Shown here in pieces: positions 1 to 8,857 of a stretch of DNA of 45,971 nt (within the stretch, counting starts at the first letter, position 1; each line of letters begins with the position of its first letter). This DNA is from Methylococcales bacterium (GTDB taxonomy: Bacteria; Pseudomonadota; Gammaproteobacteria; Methylococcales; Methylomonadaceae), in the NCBI GenBank assembly GCA_028713055.1, contig JAQTOX010000005.1:1-45971 (forward strand). Reading direction: 5' to 3'. Below the pieces are notes generated by a model. It was not told the origin of the DNA and did not search any database. It saw only the letters and a list, made by a program, of their open reading frames with translations. Made by a program: the position numbers and the translations under genes.

Positions 1-445
1 AAGGTACTAAAACCCAATGTGCAGCAGATAGTGCATTTAAAAGTAAATTATCTAGCGTAGGAGGCGTATCAATAATGACTAAGTCAAATCGTGAAGTAAT
101 CGATTTATCTGCTAATGCCGATACTAATCGGCGTTCATCTTTACCACTGTTACCGTGTTGAAATGTTGGATCGGCGGGTAAAAGGGAAAGATTATCTATC
201 GACGTTTCGCGTATAGCATCAACAAGCTGAAAAGTTGGCGATGTGAAAATATCATGAACGGCTGCCTGCCCTAGACCCATTTTTATACCCAAGCCCACCG
301 CGCAATGCCCTTGAGAATCGAGGTCAATAAGTAATACCCGCCGCCCAACCGCTGCAAATTCAGCTGCTAAATTTACAGAAACTGTCGTTTTACCCGCACC
401 GCCTTTACGATTGGTAATAACTAAAACTGGAACAGAGGAGTTCAT
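1..445 (-). CDS. ParA/MinD-family ATPase (Soj-like), C-terminus truncated by window edge
   Basis: Minus-strand frame from ATG at 445 reads MNSSVPVLVITNRKGGAGKTTVSVNLAAEFAAVGRRVLLIDLDSQGHCAVGLG..., with a deviant Walker A (KGGAGKTT) and later VIIDTPPTLDNLLLNAL. Not in the ORF track because it has no stop in the window. Overlaps the next CDS by 4 nt (ATGA). Confidence 0.9.
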   Translation of the reverse strand, partial: MNSSVPVLVITNRKGGAGKTTVSVNLAAEFAAVGRRVLLIDLDSQGHCAVGLGIKMGLGQAAVHDIFTSPTFQLVDAIRETSIDNLSLLPADPTFQHGNSGKDERRLVSALADKSITSRFDLVIIDTPPTLDNLLLNALSAAHWVLVP

Positions 446-813
446 AATCCCAAGGCGTGCTGTACAGCTTCACGTAATTGATCACGGGTAAATGGTTTAG
501 ATAAAATGCCTTTCACCCCCAACATTTCAGCTGATTCTAAATTGAATTCCGCCGTAATGGCACGCCGTCCTCCTGAAATAGCAATGATGGCAACATTCGG
601 ATTGCGACACAGTAATTCCGTAATTACTTCAATACCATCTTTATTGGGCATGATAATGTCAGTAATAACTAATTCGGGATTAAATTGATTAAAAACACGC
701 ATCCCGTCTACACCATCAAACGCAGTAACCACTTCATGCCCATCACGCGATAACATTTGCTTTAAGAGATCTCGCAATTGCTCTTCATCATCAATGATTA
801 ATATTCTCGCCAT
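442..813 (-). CDS. Single-domain response regulator (CheY-like receiver)
   Basis: MARILIIDDEEQLRDLLKQML...VITDIIMPNKDG...KPFTRDQL: acidic pair DDE, phospho-acceptor D in ITDI, conserved KPF. Confidence 0.93.
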   Translation of the reverse strand: MARILIIDDEEQLRDLLKQMLSRDGHEVVTAFDGVDGMRVFNQFNPELVITDIIMPNKDGIEVITELLCRNPNVAIIAISGGRRAITAEFNLESAEMLGVKGILSKPFTRDQLREAVQHALGL

Positions 814-872
814 AACATTTCTCCTTATTAAAAAACTAAAATTGCTGATTCATTCTCACACAACGTCACGAA

Positions 873-2483
873 TTAAAAAAGCTCAAATTTCGGTGGCTGA
901 TCTCCGTCATCACTCGAGTTTAAACTATTACCATGATACGACTCTTCTTCAAGATAACCGTTCAACACGGCATTTAAAGCGGTGGCAAAGTCATCCATAT
1001 TATTACCTGATGTAACATCTAATTGAATGGCAAACTCTTGCAACAATTCATTTCGTCGTTGCATCGCAGCTTGCATTCGCTCAATACGTTGTCGAACAAT
1101 GTCTTGATATTGGATACTCCCCAAAATTTCAGAAATATCCTGTGCTAATTTCATATTACTTTGGTTAATAACAGTGAATAACGTTTTATAATACTGACGC
1201 ATATCCTCATGACCTTCTTGCAATTTTTTCACTGAATCCATCATTTGCGCCGCTTCGTTCATCTGCTGCATGACTTCTTCTAAAAATTTGAATTTTAAAC
1301 CTTCGTGAATGGTATGACGAGCTGTGTCCAGCCCTGCTTCAATCATTTCAGCAGCTTTGTTAGAATTTACTGCCAATTTACGTACTTCGTCAGCAACAAT
1401 TTTAAATCCTAGTCCTGCATCACCAGCATGTGCTGCTTGAATCGCGGCATTAACAGCGAGAATATCTGTTTGAAAACTAATTTCCTTAATGCTATCGACT
1501 AAATAGCTCAACGAATCAATCACGCCACTTGCACTTTGAATCGCTTGAATATCCCTCTGAATTTTTTCTGGAATATCTTGGATAAAATGTCCGATCCGCA
1601 CGATATAGCCCACACTTTCATCAACACCATTTTCCATCGCGTTGATTTTAGAAATCGTCTCTGTGATATAACGCACTAGATTGCCAGCCTGATCACTTAA
1701 ATCACGCATTAACGTAATCAAAGTAAATGCGGAGTCATTAGTGTCATGTGTAACAACTTCCAATTGTTTTTTCACTACATTATCGATAAGCAAATGTGTT
1801 TCAAGTACATCTCCCATCTGCCTAATACACGCAAATAGCTGTGATGTATCTTGTTGTTGATTTTGCGGTACAGTCGCCAATTCACGGCGTAAATTCAACA
1901 AAAGTTGTTGTGTTTCGTTAATCCGCTCGCGCAACTGATTATCGATATTTTGACTAACGTGCAAATACTGCGTAATTGTCTCAGCGGTTTTGTCAATCAA
2001 TGGAATGAATGACTGGCGTGCTTCTTCGAGGCTTTCATTACTACCCATTTGCAATGCACTAAGTAACGATTGTACTTGTTCAGACATTATTGCAACGCAT
2101 TGGATTAGCGTTGCAGCTAACATGTCAGCGGGATTTTCAATACCCCCTACGGCTGTATTTTTGATACCTAACGCGCTTTCAACTTGGCGAGTAATGCTGT
2201 TGAGAATATGGCGCAGTTTTTCATTCGTCGTATGAACACGCTCTTCGGGGGATAAAACTTGGGGAGATTGAATTGTTTTCAGTAAAAACCACTGCGCTCC
2301 TAACGCAATCACCATCGCTAAACCTAAAAACACCACTTCTTTAAAACTACCCAATTGCGTTTCTAAATAACTACTTAAAAACACAGCACTCACCATGAGT
2401 AGCAGCAGCGCACCCATGCTGGTAAGTAAAATGCGTCCTGCCTCGCTTTTAAAATCGATGATGTTTTTGGTTTTTATTGCCAT
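873..2483 (-). CDS. Methyl-accepting chemotaxis protein, two N-terminal TM segments, divergent signalling tip, C-terminal CheZ-like QDxxxQ motif
   Basis: TM stretches TSMGALLLLMVSAVFLSS and VVFLGLAMVIALGAQWFLL; tip IKEISFQTDILAVNAAIQAAHAGDAGLGFKIVADEVRKLA; then SIQYQDIVRQRIERM. Confidence 0.9.
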   Translation of the reverse strand: MAIKTKNIIDFKSEAGRILLTSMGALLLLMVSAVFLSSYLETQLGSFKEVVFLGLAMVIALGAQWFLLKTIQSPQVLSPEERVHTTNEKLRHILNSITRQVESALGIKNTAVGGIENPADMLAATLIQCVAIMSEQVQSLLSALQMGSNESLEEARQSFIPLIDKTAETITQYLHVSQNIDNQLRERINETQQLLLNLRRELATVPQNQQQDTSQLFACIRQMGDVLETHLLIDNVVKKQLEVVTHDTNDSAFTLITLMRDLSDQAGNLVRYITETISKINAMENGVDESVGYIVRIGHFIQDIPEKIQRDIQAIQSASGVIDSLSYLVDSIKEISFQTDILAVNAAIQAAHAGDAGLGFKIVADEVRKLAVNSNKAAEMIEAGLDTARHTIHEGLKFKFLEEVMQQMNEAAQMMDSVKKLQEGHEDMRQYYKTLFTVINQSNMKLAQDISEILGSIQYQDIVRQRIERMQAAMQRRNELLQEFAIQLDVTSGNNMDDFATALNAVLNGYLEEESYHGNSLNSSDDGDQPPKFELF

Positions 2484-2486
2484 AAC

Positions 2487-2861
2487 TTACGCCCCAGGCA
2501 AAACTTGCTTAATGATTTTCAACAAGTCAGCGCCACCCACTGGCTTCACTAACCAACCAGTTGCACCAGCAGCTTTACCTTCGTCACGTTTACCCTGACT
2601 CGCCTCCGTGGTTAACGTCAAAATAGGCATAAATCGAAAACCAGGTAATACGCGTGCTTTTTTAATCAATTCAATACCGCCCATGTTCGGCATATTGATA
2701 TCGGTAATGATTAAATCGGGTTTTAAACCGGCGGTAAGTTTTGCGAGCGCCTTCACCCCATCTTCAGCAGTTTCGACTTTAAACCCCGCAATTTCTAAAT
2801 TGTTTTTTACACTCATCAACATCGTTACCGAATCGTCTACGAGTAAAATTGTTTTTGCCAT
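2487..2861 (-). CDS. Response regulator, CheY/PilG-like
   Basis: MAKTILLVDDSVTMLMSVKNNLEIAGF...LIITDINMPNMGG...WLVKPVGGADL. Confidence 0.93.
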   Translation of the reverse strand: MAKTILLVDDSVTMLMSVKNNLEIAGFKVETAEDGVKALAKLTAGLKPDLIITDINMPNMGGIELIKKARVLPGFRFMPILTLTTEASQGKRDEGKAAGATGWLVKPVGGADLLKIIKQVLPGA

Positions 2862-3035
2862 GAATTCTCACCTAAATTTGTTCAATGTAAAAATACTTCG
2901 ATTTGCACGTTAATGATTGACAATTTATGGCAAGTGAAAGCCTAGCCATATTATGAAGATAGGCTTATGTCTACCGTGTACGTGCCATATTTAACCACAA
3001 AATATAGTTCTACGCTAAATGCTAGGAACTACGGG

Positions 3036-3269
3036 CTAACGTAACAACGGCTCCAGCCATAATTGTAAATCTTCATCTTTTGACCATGCCACAACGGGTG
3101 GTTTTACCGCCATCAAAACTTGCAAATTTGACGCATGAATATGAGTACACGTCGTAAAATTGACTTTGCCTTTCGGATTTTTTTGGAACCATTCTAACAA
3201 AGCTTCTGCATCTTCAACGCCCACAAAATCGTCAAATACCGCCAGTGATTTTTTATATTCAATTGCCAT
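3036..3269 (-). CDS. Small STAS-like protein of the chemotaxis cluster
   Basis: 77 aa, ...KGKVNFTTCTHIHASNLQVLMAVKPPVVAWSKDEDLQLWLEPLL, resembling STAS-like small proteins in che clusters; stops 2 nt from the cheA stop-side neighbour. Family assignment tentative. Confidence 0.6.
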   Translation of the reverse strand: MAIEYKKSLAVFDDFVGVEDAEALLEWFQKNPKGKVNFTTCTHIHASNLQVLMAVKPPVVAWSKDEDLQLWLEPLLR

Positions 3270-3271
3270 AA

Positions 3272-5935
3272 CTAAATTAACTCCCGTGGATTTAACACCA
3301 TTAACACCGAACCATCACCCAATAATGCGGCACCCGAATAACCTGCCAAACCGCCTAAAATACCCGTCATTGGCTTGAGAATAATATCCACGGTTTCACG
3401 AAATTCATCGACCAAAATACCGACGTGTTCACCATGTACGCGCAAAATCAAAGTCGCAAATTCATTGTCTTCATTCGGTAATTGTTCAACGTTGCTTGCT
3501 AATAAATCATTCAATGATAACAACGGCACAATGCGACCACGCAATACCGTCGTTTGTTTTTGTTTAATTCTTTGTATGTGTGAATGCGGCACACGCACAG
3601 TTTCGACCACTATATCCATCGGCACACCAAAGATTTGTTGATTCGATTGAATAATCATCACATTCGTCACCGCCATCGACAACGGCAACGACAAATAAAG
3701 TCGCGTACCTTTGCCAACTTCGCTTTCAATGCCAACTGTACCATTTACTTTTTCGACTGCCGAACGCACCACATCCATGCCTACGCCCCGCCCAGACAAA
3801 TCGGAAATCACGTCCGCCGTCGAAAAACCTGCCGCAAAAACCAAATTCACCGCATCTTGATCGCTAATACGTTCAAGCGTGGTTTCGTCGATTAAACCTT
3901 TTTCATAGGCTTTGTGTTTGATAATTTCTGGATCGATACCTTTGCCATCGTCGATAATTTCAATCAGCACACGATCAGATTCTTGACTGGCTCGAATCAA
4001 TAATTTACCCGTTACCGATTTACCGACAGCAAGCCGAACATCGGGCATTTCTAAACCATGATCCAAACTGTTACGAACAATATGAATCAGCGGATCCGAT
4101 AAGGCTTCAATAATATTTTTATCCGCTTCAGTCGCTTCGCCTTCTAAAACCAACTCGACTTCTTTACCCAATTTGCGCGAAATATCGCGCACCATTCGTG
4201 GAAAACGTTGAAAAATAAACGAAACCGGCATCATGCGAACTTGCATAATCGTATCTTGCATCTCTTCGGCAACTCGATTGATAACCGCATATTGCGCTTT
4301 AATTTCTCTTGCCAAATCCCGTACACCAAATACCGTTTCAGCACGATTCGCCAAGTATGGCAGCGCATTTTTTGCCACCACCATTTCACCAATTAAATTC
4401 ATTAACCGATCTATTTTATCTTGGTCAACTTTAAGCATTTTAGACGCGGCAACGGCACCAGTTATAACGGCATCTTCAGTACGCCGCCCGAATTTAACTT
4501 CGTTTTGTGTTGCTAAATTGCTGACAATGATTGGTGCTTCTTCGGCAGTAAAGACTAATTCTTGTGTACTTGCTGATGAATTGTTCAACCAGTCCAACAA
4601 TGGCTCGGGTGAATTTTTTGTCAGTGCAAGCTGCAATGCACTTTCAATACTTTCGACTTCATGTAATTTCTGTACAGCACGATAACAACCTAATAATGTT
4701 GCTGCTATGGATTTCAATCGACCAGCAGACCATGTGCCACCTAAACTTAAAATTTCACGCTGCGTGTTAATCACCACATTAAAATCACGCAATAATGTAT
4801 CGGATAATTCTGAAAGGTTCACCGATACGGAGGGCATAACCGTGACCATATCACGCGGTTCATTCATTTCCATTATGGATGACGACCAATCAGGTGGGGT
4901 CTGTGCGCGTAAAGTATTCAATAAAGTACGTTGTGCTGATTTATTTTCTGGTTCAACGTCAACAAGTTGTAATGCCCAACGTAATACGGAAGATGACCAT
5001 AATTCTGGTGAAGATAGTTCTAACATTGTGTTGATTGTGCGAATCAACGTCTCAATTTCATCTTTGTCTAATAATGCCAGAACATTGTTAATAAAATCGT
5101 CATCTATCGCTTGACTGTCTTTTCTACCATTAGGTTTTACAAACGCTAATGCAGGAATTTTCACACGATGAATTTGATCGGGAACGTAACGAAACAAATC
5201 GTCCAATTCCACCGCCGGTGCAATCGTCAACAATTGAAATACAAGTTGACTGCTGAACACATCCATTTCCGCCAATGTCGATGAAGTGTTATTTAAAATA
5301 ACGTGCCGCCATGCCGTATCGGGAATTTGTCGCGCTAAGAAGAATGGATCTTCACCTTTAAAAAAACATTCAGGTTCAGGTGTATATTCGAGCCAAAATA
5401 CCGTTTCTCCATCAATCGAACAACGATACAAACCCATTGCAACCGTTTCTGGCAAATCCAATTCCGGTAATTCTGACCATGAAATTGCTTTTACCGCTAA
5501 ACCATCTTCAGTGTAGGTTTCAATTGCAACTGGCACATATACAGCGTTATGGGCATTTAATAAAGCACGTAATGCTTTTGTTAATTCTGTTGATGTTGCA
5601 AAATGATTGCTGCCGGTTTTTCCTGTAATTTCGATTTCATCCATCAAAGAACCCACAAAATCCATTGCTTCCAACAATTGATCCGCAAGGGTTTGAGAAT
5701 AATTGACGCGCCCATTACGCACAGCATCCATTAAATCTTCGCTGGCGTGTAGCACACAGGTCATTTCAGGAAAGTCGAAAAGTCCGCTATTTCCTTTTAA
5801 CGTATGCACAAAACGGAATAACTCAGCCATTAACGGTGTACTGGTCGGATCACTTTCCAACTGCATGAGTTTTTCGCCAATACCTTGTAGAAAATCTCGC
5901 GCCTCAGATAAAAATTGTTCTAATAAACTGTTCAT
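3272..5935 (-). CDS. cheA: Chemotaxis histidine kinase CheA
   Basis: N-terminal HPt (FRFVHTLKGNSGLF), dimerisation region KIDRLMNLIGEMVVAKNAL, HATPase (HIVRNSLDHGLE...DDGKGID...GRGVGMDVV), C-terminal CheW-like domain. Confidence 0.96.
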   Translation of the reverse strand: MNSLLEQFLSEARDFLQGIGEKLMQLESDPTSTPLMAELFRFVHTLKGNSGLFDFPEMTCVLHASEDLMDAVRNGRVNYSQTLADQLLEAMDFVGSLMDEIEITGKTGSNHFATSTELTKALRALLNAHNAVYVPVAIETYTEDGLAVKAISWSELPELDLPETVAMGLYRCSIDGETVFWLEYTPEPECFFKGEDPFFLARQIPDTAWRHVILNNTSSTLAEMDVFSSQLVFQLLTIAPAVELDDLFRYVPDQIHRVKIPALAFVKPNGRKDSQAIDDDFINNVLALLDKDEIETLIRTINTMLELSSPELWSSSVLRWALQLVDVEPENKSAQRTLLNTLRAQTPPDWSSSIMEMNEPRDMVTVMPSVSVNLSELSDTLLRDFNVVINTQREILSLGGTWSAGRLKSIAATLLGCYRAVQKLHEVESIESALQLALTKNSPEPLLDWLNNSSASTQELVFTAEEAPIIVSNLATQNEVKFGRRTEDAVITGAVAASKMLKVDQDKIDRLMNLIGEMVVAKNALPYLANRAETVFGVRDLAREIKAQYAVINRVAEEMQDTIMQVRMMPVSFIFQRFPRMVRDISRKLGKEVELVLEGEATEADKNIIEALSDPLIHIVRNSLDHGLEMPDVRLAVGKSVTGKLLIRASQESDRVLIEIIDDGKGIDPEIIKHKAYEKGLIDETTLERISDQDAVNLVFAAGFSTADVISDLSGRGVGMDVVRSAVEKVNGTVGIESEVGKGTRLYLSLPLSMAVTNVMIIQSNQQIFGVPMDIVVETVRVPHSHIQRIKQKQTTVLRGRIVPLLSLNDLLASNVEQLPNEDNEFATLILRVHGEHVGILVDEFRETVDIILKPMTGILGGLAGYSGAALLGDGSVLMVLNPRELI

Positions 5936-6306
5936 TACGCGACCTCTCCGAGTAACAGCCTAGTGTAGCTGAGTAATTCAGTAGGTTTAAGCGGTTTGGT
6001 TAAATACAAATTTGCCCCCGCTGCATAACCTAAAACCTTGTCATTTTCACCCATTTCAGTTGATACCATAATGGCTGGCGACTGCACAGCATCTTCTTGG
6101 CGACGAAATTCATTTAAAAATCCGTAACCGTCTAATTTCGGCATATTGACATCAACAACGTAGAGGTCATAAGGTTTCACCAAAGCTTTTTCTAAAGCTT
6201 CAATACCGTTGATCGCTTCATCGACGCTATATCCTGCGCTTTCTAAAATATTTCGGTGATAAAGTCGTACCGTTGCCGCATCGTCAATGACGAGTATTTG
6301 TTTCAT
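5935..6306 (-). CDS. Response regulator CheY
   Basis: MKQILVIDDAATVRLYHRNILESAGY...YVVDVNMPKLDG...LTKPLKPTEL. Confidence 0.93.
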   Translation of the reverse strand: MKQILVIDDAATVRLYHRNILESAGYSVDEAINGIEALEKALVKPYDLYVVDVNMPKLDGYGFLNEFRRQEDAVQSPAIMVSTEMGENDKVLGYAAGANLYLTKPLKPTELLSYTRLLLGEVA

Positions 6307-7145
6307 AATGCCTCCAATGGTTTTTGATAGACGATAGCTTCGGGAAATTTACGTACACGGAAAAGCGAAGAAATACGACTCATTGATTCTGAATGTCCTA
6401 AACAGACAAAACCACCCGTTTTCATAGCATCAAAAAACATTTCAGCTACTTGCCGCCGCGAGGCATCATCAAAATAGATCAGTAAATTACGGCAAAAAAT
6501 AATATCGATATTTCGATAAGGGCGCACATCCGCAGAATTCACGATATTAACGCGACTAAATTCCACTGCGGCGCGTAAGTCATCACAAATTTGATAACCT
6601 TCATCTTGATAATGAAAGTATTTTGCCAAAAATTCTTTGGGTAAGTGTTGAACTGATCGTGCAGAATAATGTCCCCGTTTCGCATGTTCAATCATAGTGG
6701 TATCAATGTCGGATGACATAATTTCAACATCCCAATCGTTAATCCCCGCCCAGTATTCAAGCAAATAAATTGCAATCGAATAAGGCTCCTCACCGGATGA
6801 TGATGGTACTGACCAAATTCGAATTGGCGATTTATCAGTTTTTCTTTGCGTAATTTCGTGCATTAACGAATTTACTAAACATTTAAATTGATATTCTTCA
6901 CGAAAAAAATAGGTTTCATTCACTGTCATCGTATTCACTAAGTTTTGCAACTCATTGCCCGATGCTTCAAAACGTAACATATTAAAATAAATACGAAAAT
7001 TTCCTGATTCAGTTGCTTCAATTCGGTCGATTAGACGTTTATCCACAAAATAACGTTTGGAATGATCAAATACAATTCCAGTTTTGCGATAAAAAAATTC
7101 TTTGAATTTCAAAAAATCTTCGTCACTAATCGTGATGGCAGACAT
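6303..7145 (-). CDS. cheR: CheR-type MCP methyltransferase
   Basis: FLKFKEFFYRKTGIVFD..., TMTVNETYFFRE, IRIWSVPSSSGEEPYSIAIYL, IIFCRNLLIYFD; overlaps the next CDS by 4 nt. Confidence 0.95.
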   Translation of the reverse strand: MSAITISDEDFLKFKEFFYRKTGIVFDHSKRYFVDKRLIDRIEATESGNFRIYFNMLRFEASGNELQNLVNTMTVNETYFFREEYQFKCLVNSLMHEITQRKTDKSPIRIWSVPSSSGEEPYSIAIYLLEYWAGINDWDVEIMSSDIDTTMIEHAKRGHYSARSVQHLPKEFLAKYFHYQDEGYQICDDLRAAVEFSRVNIVNSADVRPYRNIDIIFCRNLLIYFDDASRRQVAEMFFDAMKTGGFVCLGHSESMSRISSLFRVRKFPEAIVYQKPLEAL

Positions 7146-7793
7146 TTAATGACTCCCCTCTTCAATGCGCTTCAATGCTAAATCAACCGAAAAACAAATA
7201 TACGGTTCGTCTTCAAAACGTATTTTTAATTGTTTAAGCGCGGGAATAGAGCGTTCGGATCCCACTTCACTTAGCAAATCTACTGCCGTCGCGCAAACGT
7301 TCAGGTGTGAGTCTTTTTCAATAACATTGAGCAACCACTGTTCAACATTTTTATGACGTAAGGATTCCAAAATGTTTACGGCAAAAATCCGCACGTCTGA
7401 ATCCGAATCTGTTAACAAGGTGCTGATAATTGGCTCAACTTCATTTGGAGATTCTTTTAAAACTCCGATAGCTTCATTGCGTAGCGCAGCTTCTTCGCTT
7501 CGTAGACAATGAACTAAACCTGCTATTGCAACGTCATCCCCTAAGTGTGCTAACGCATTCAGAATAGCCGTCCGCACGCCAGCGTTGTTTTCCACAACCA
7601 AACGATCAACTAACACTGAACTCACATCAGGCATTTCTGCTAAATCACGTACTGCCCAACGTCGAGCAGTTGAATCTTCGGAATATAACTCTTCGACAAG
7701 TCCAGTGAAATCACGATTATTTATACGATCGTCATGATTAGTGCATTGAATTTTCGGAACTTGTTTTTTTATAATCGGCATACATTCCTTCAA
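7146..7793 (-). CDS. HEAT-repeat protein of the chemotaxis cluster
   Basis: Repeated units DSTARRWAVRDLAEM / NAGVRTAILNALAHLGDDVAIAGLVHCLRSEEAALRNEAIGVLKE / DSDVRIFAVNILESL. Start codon uncertain. Confidence 0.85.
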   Translation of the reverse strand: MKECMPIIKKQVPKIQCTNHDDRINNRDFTGLVEELYSEDSTARRWAVRDLAEMPDVSSVLVDRLVVENNAGVRTAILNALAHLGDDVAIAGLVHCLRSEEAALRNEAIGVLKESPNEVEPIISTLLTDSDSDVRIFAVNILESLRHKNVEQWLLNVIEKDSHLNVCATAVDLLSEVGSERSIPALKQLKIRFEDEPYICFSVDLALKRIEEGSH

Positions 7794-7796
7794 TTT

Positions 7797-8834
7797 TTAG
7801 TTGTTTGTCCACGCTAATACTTGACGAGTAATGCGCGTAGCCGGAAGTGTGACAGACGCACCATTACGGCTAATCAATTCTGCTGGCATACCAAATACCA
7901 CACAGGATTCTTTGCTTTCAGCGATGGTTTTACCACCGCGTTTTTTAATTTCTGTAAAAGCATCCGCACCGTCATACCCCATACCAGTAAGCATTACTGC
8001 AATAACTTTGGTCGCATCGTAATGATCTAACACGGAACGTCCTAATAATTCCACCGATGGATGCCAAGCAAAATCACTGTTTTCAGGTCTGGGCATAACT
8101 CGCGCTTTACCATCTCGTTGCGACACAGTCATGTCTGCACCGCCTTTTCCAATGTAAATCACCCCCGCTTCTAACTGCATTGGATGACTCGCTTCTATCA
8201 CACGCAACGCACACAATTTATCCATTCGCGCAGCAAACGGTGCTGTAAAACTATTTGGCATGTGTTGTGCGACCACTACCGGATAAGGAAAATCACTCGG
8301 AAACAGTGGCAACACTTCTTCTAATGTTCGAGGTCCTCCCGTTGAAACACCAATAATCACAATACCATTACTTGCAGCATGCGGTTCGGCTTTCACAATC
8401 GCACGGGCAGGAATAATAGGAGCGACGCGTGATATTTTGACTCGCGCTTTTGCCGCTGCCCGAACCTTACTCACAAGTTCTTTATTTATTGCATCGATCG
8501 ATAATGAAATCGTGCCGCCCGGTTTTGCAATGTAATCCACCGCACCTAAGGCTAAGGCTTCAAAAGTGGCTAACGCACCCTGCTCTGTCAACGATGACAC
8601 CATTACAACGGGAACTTTACGTTGTGCCATCATCGTTGATAGCGCAGTCAAACCATCCATTTCAGGCATGTTTATATCTAACGTCACCACATCAGGTTGA
8701 AAGCGCATATTTTCTTCCACGGCTTCTTTACCATTACGCGCCAGACGAATTTCAAAATCGCCTTGCTCCTCAAACACTGAGCTAAGTTGTCGCCGCATCA
8801 AAGCGGAATCGTCAACAATGAGTAGTTTTATCAT
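7797..8834 (-). CDS. cheB: Protein-glutamate methylesterase CheB
   Basis: Receiver domain (MIKLLIVDDSALMRRQL...VTLDINMPEMDG) plus methylesterase (IVIIGVSTGGPRTLEEVL..., AQHMPNSFTAPFAARMD, MLTGMGYDGADA). Confidence 0.96.
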   Translation of the reverse strand: MIKLLIVDDSALMRRQLSSVFEEQGDFEIRLARNGKEAVEENMRFQPDVVTLDINMPEMDGLTALSTMMAQRKVPVVMVSSLTEQGALATFEALALGAVDYIAKPGGTISLSIDAINKELVSKVRAAAKARVKISRVAPIIPARAIVKAEPHAASNGIVIIGVSTGGPRTLEEVLPLFPSDFPYPVVVAQHMPNSFTAPFAARMDKLCALRVIEASHPMQLEAGVIYIGKGGADMTVSQRDGKARVMPRPENSDFAWHPSVELLGRSVLDHYDATKVIAVMLTGMGYDGADAFTEIKKRGGKTIAESKESCVVFGMPAELISRNGASVTLPATRITRQVLAWTNN

Positions 8835-8857
8835 GCCTAAATCAGTTCCTATTTTTG

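Noticed and set aside
4233-4685. 150-aa plus-strand ORF inside cheA
   Set aside because: Antisense to conserved cheA sequence; composition typical of shadow ORFs. The same applies to 10743-11252, 26644-26973 and the other short plus-strand ORFs in the che region.
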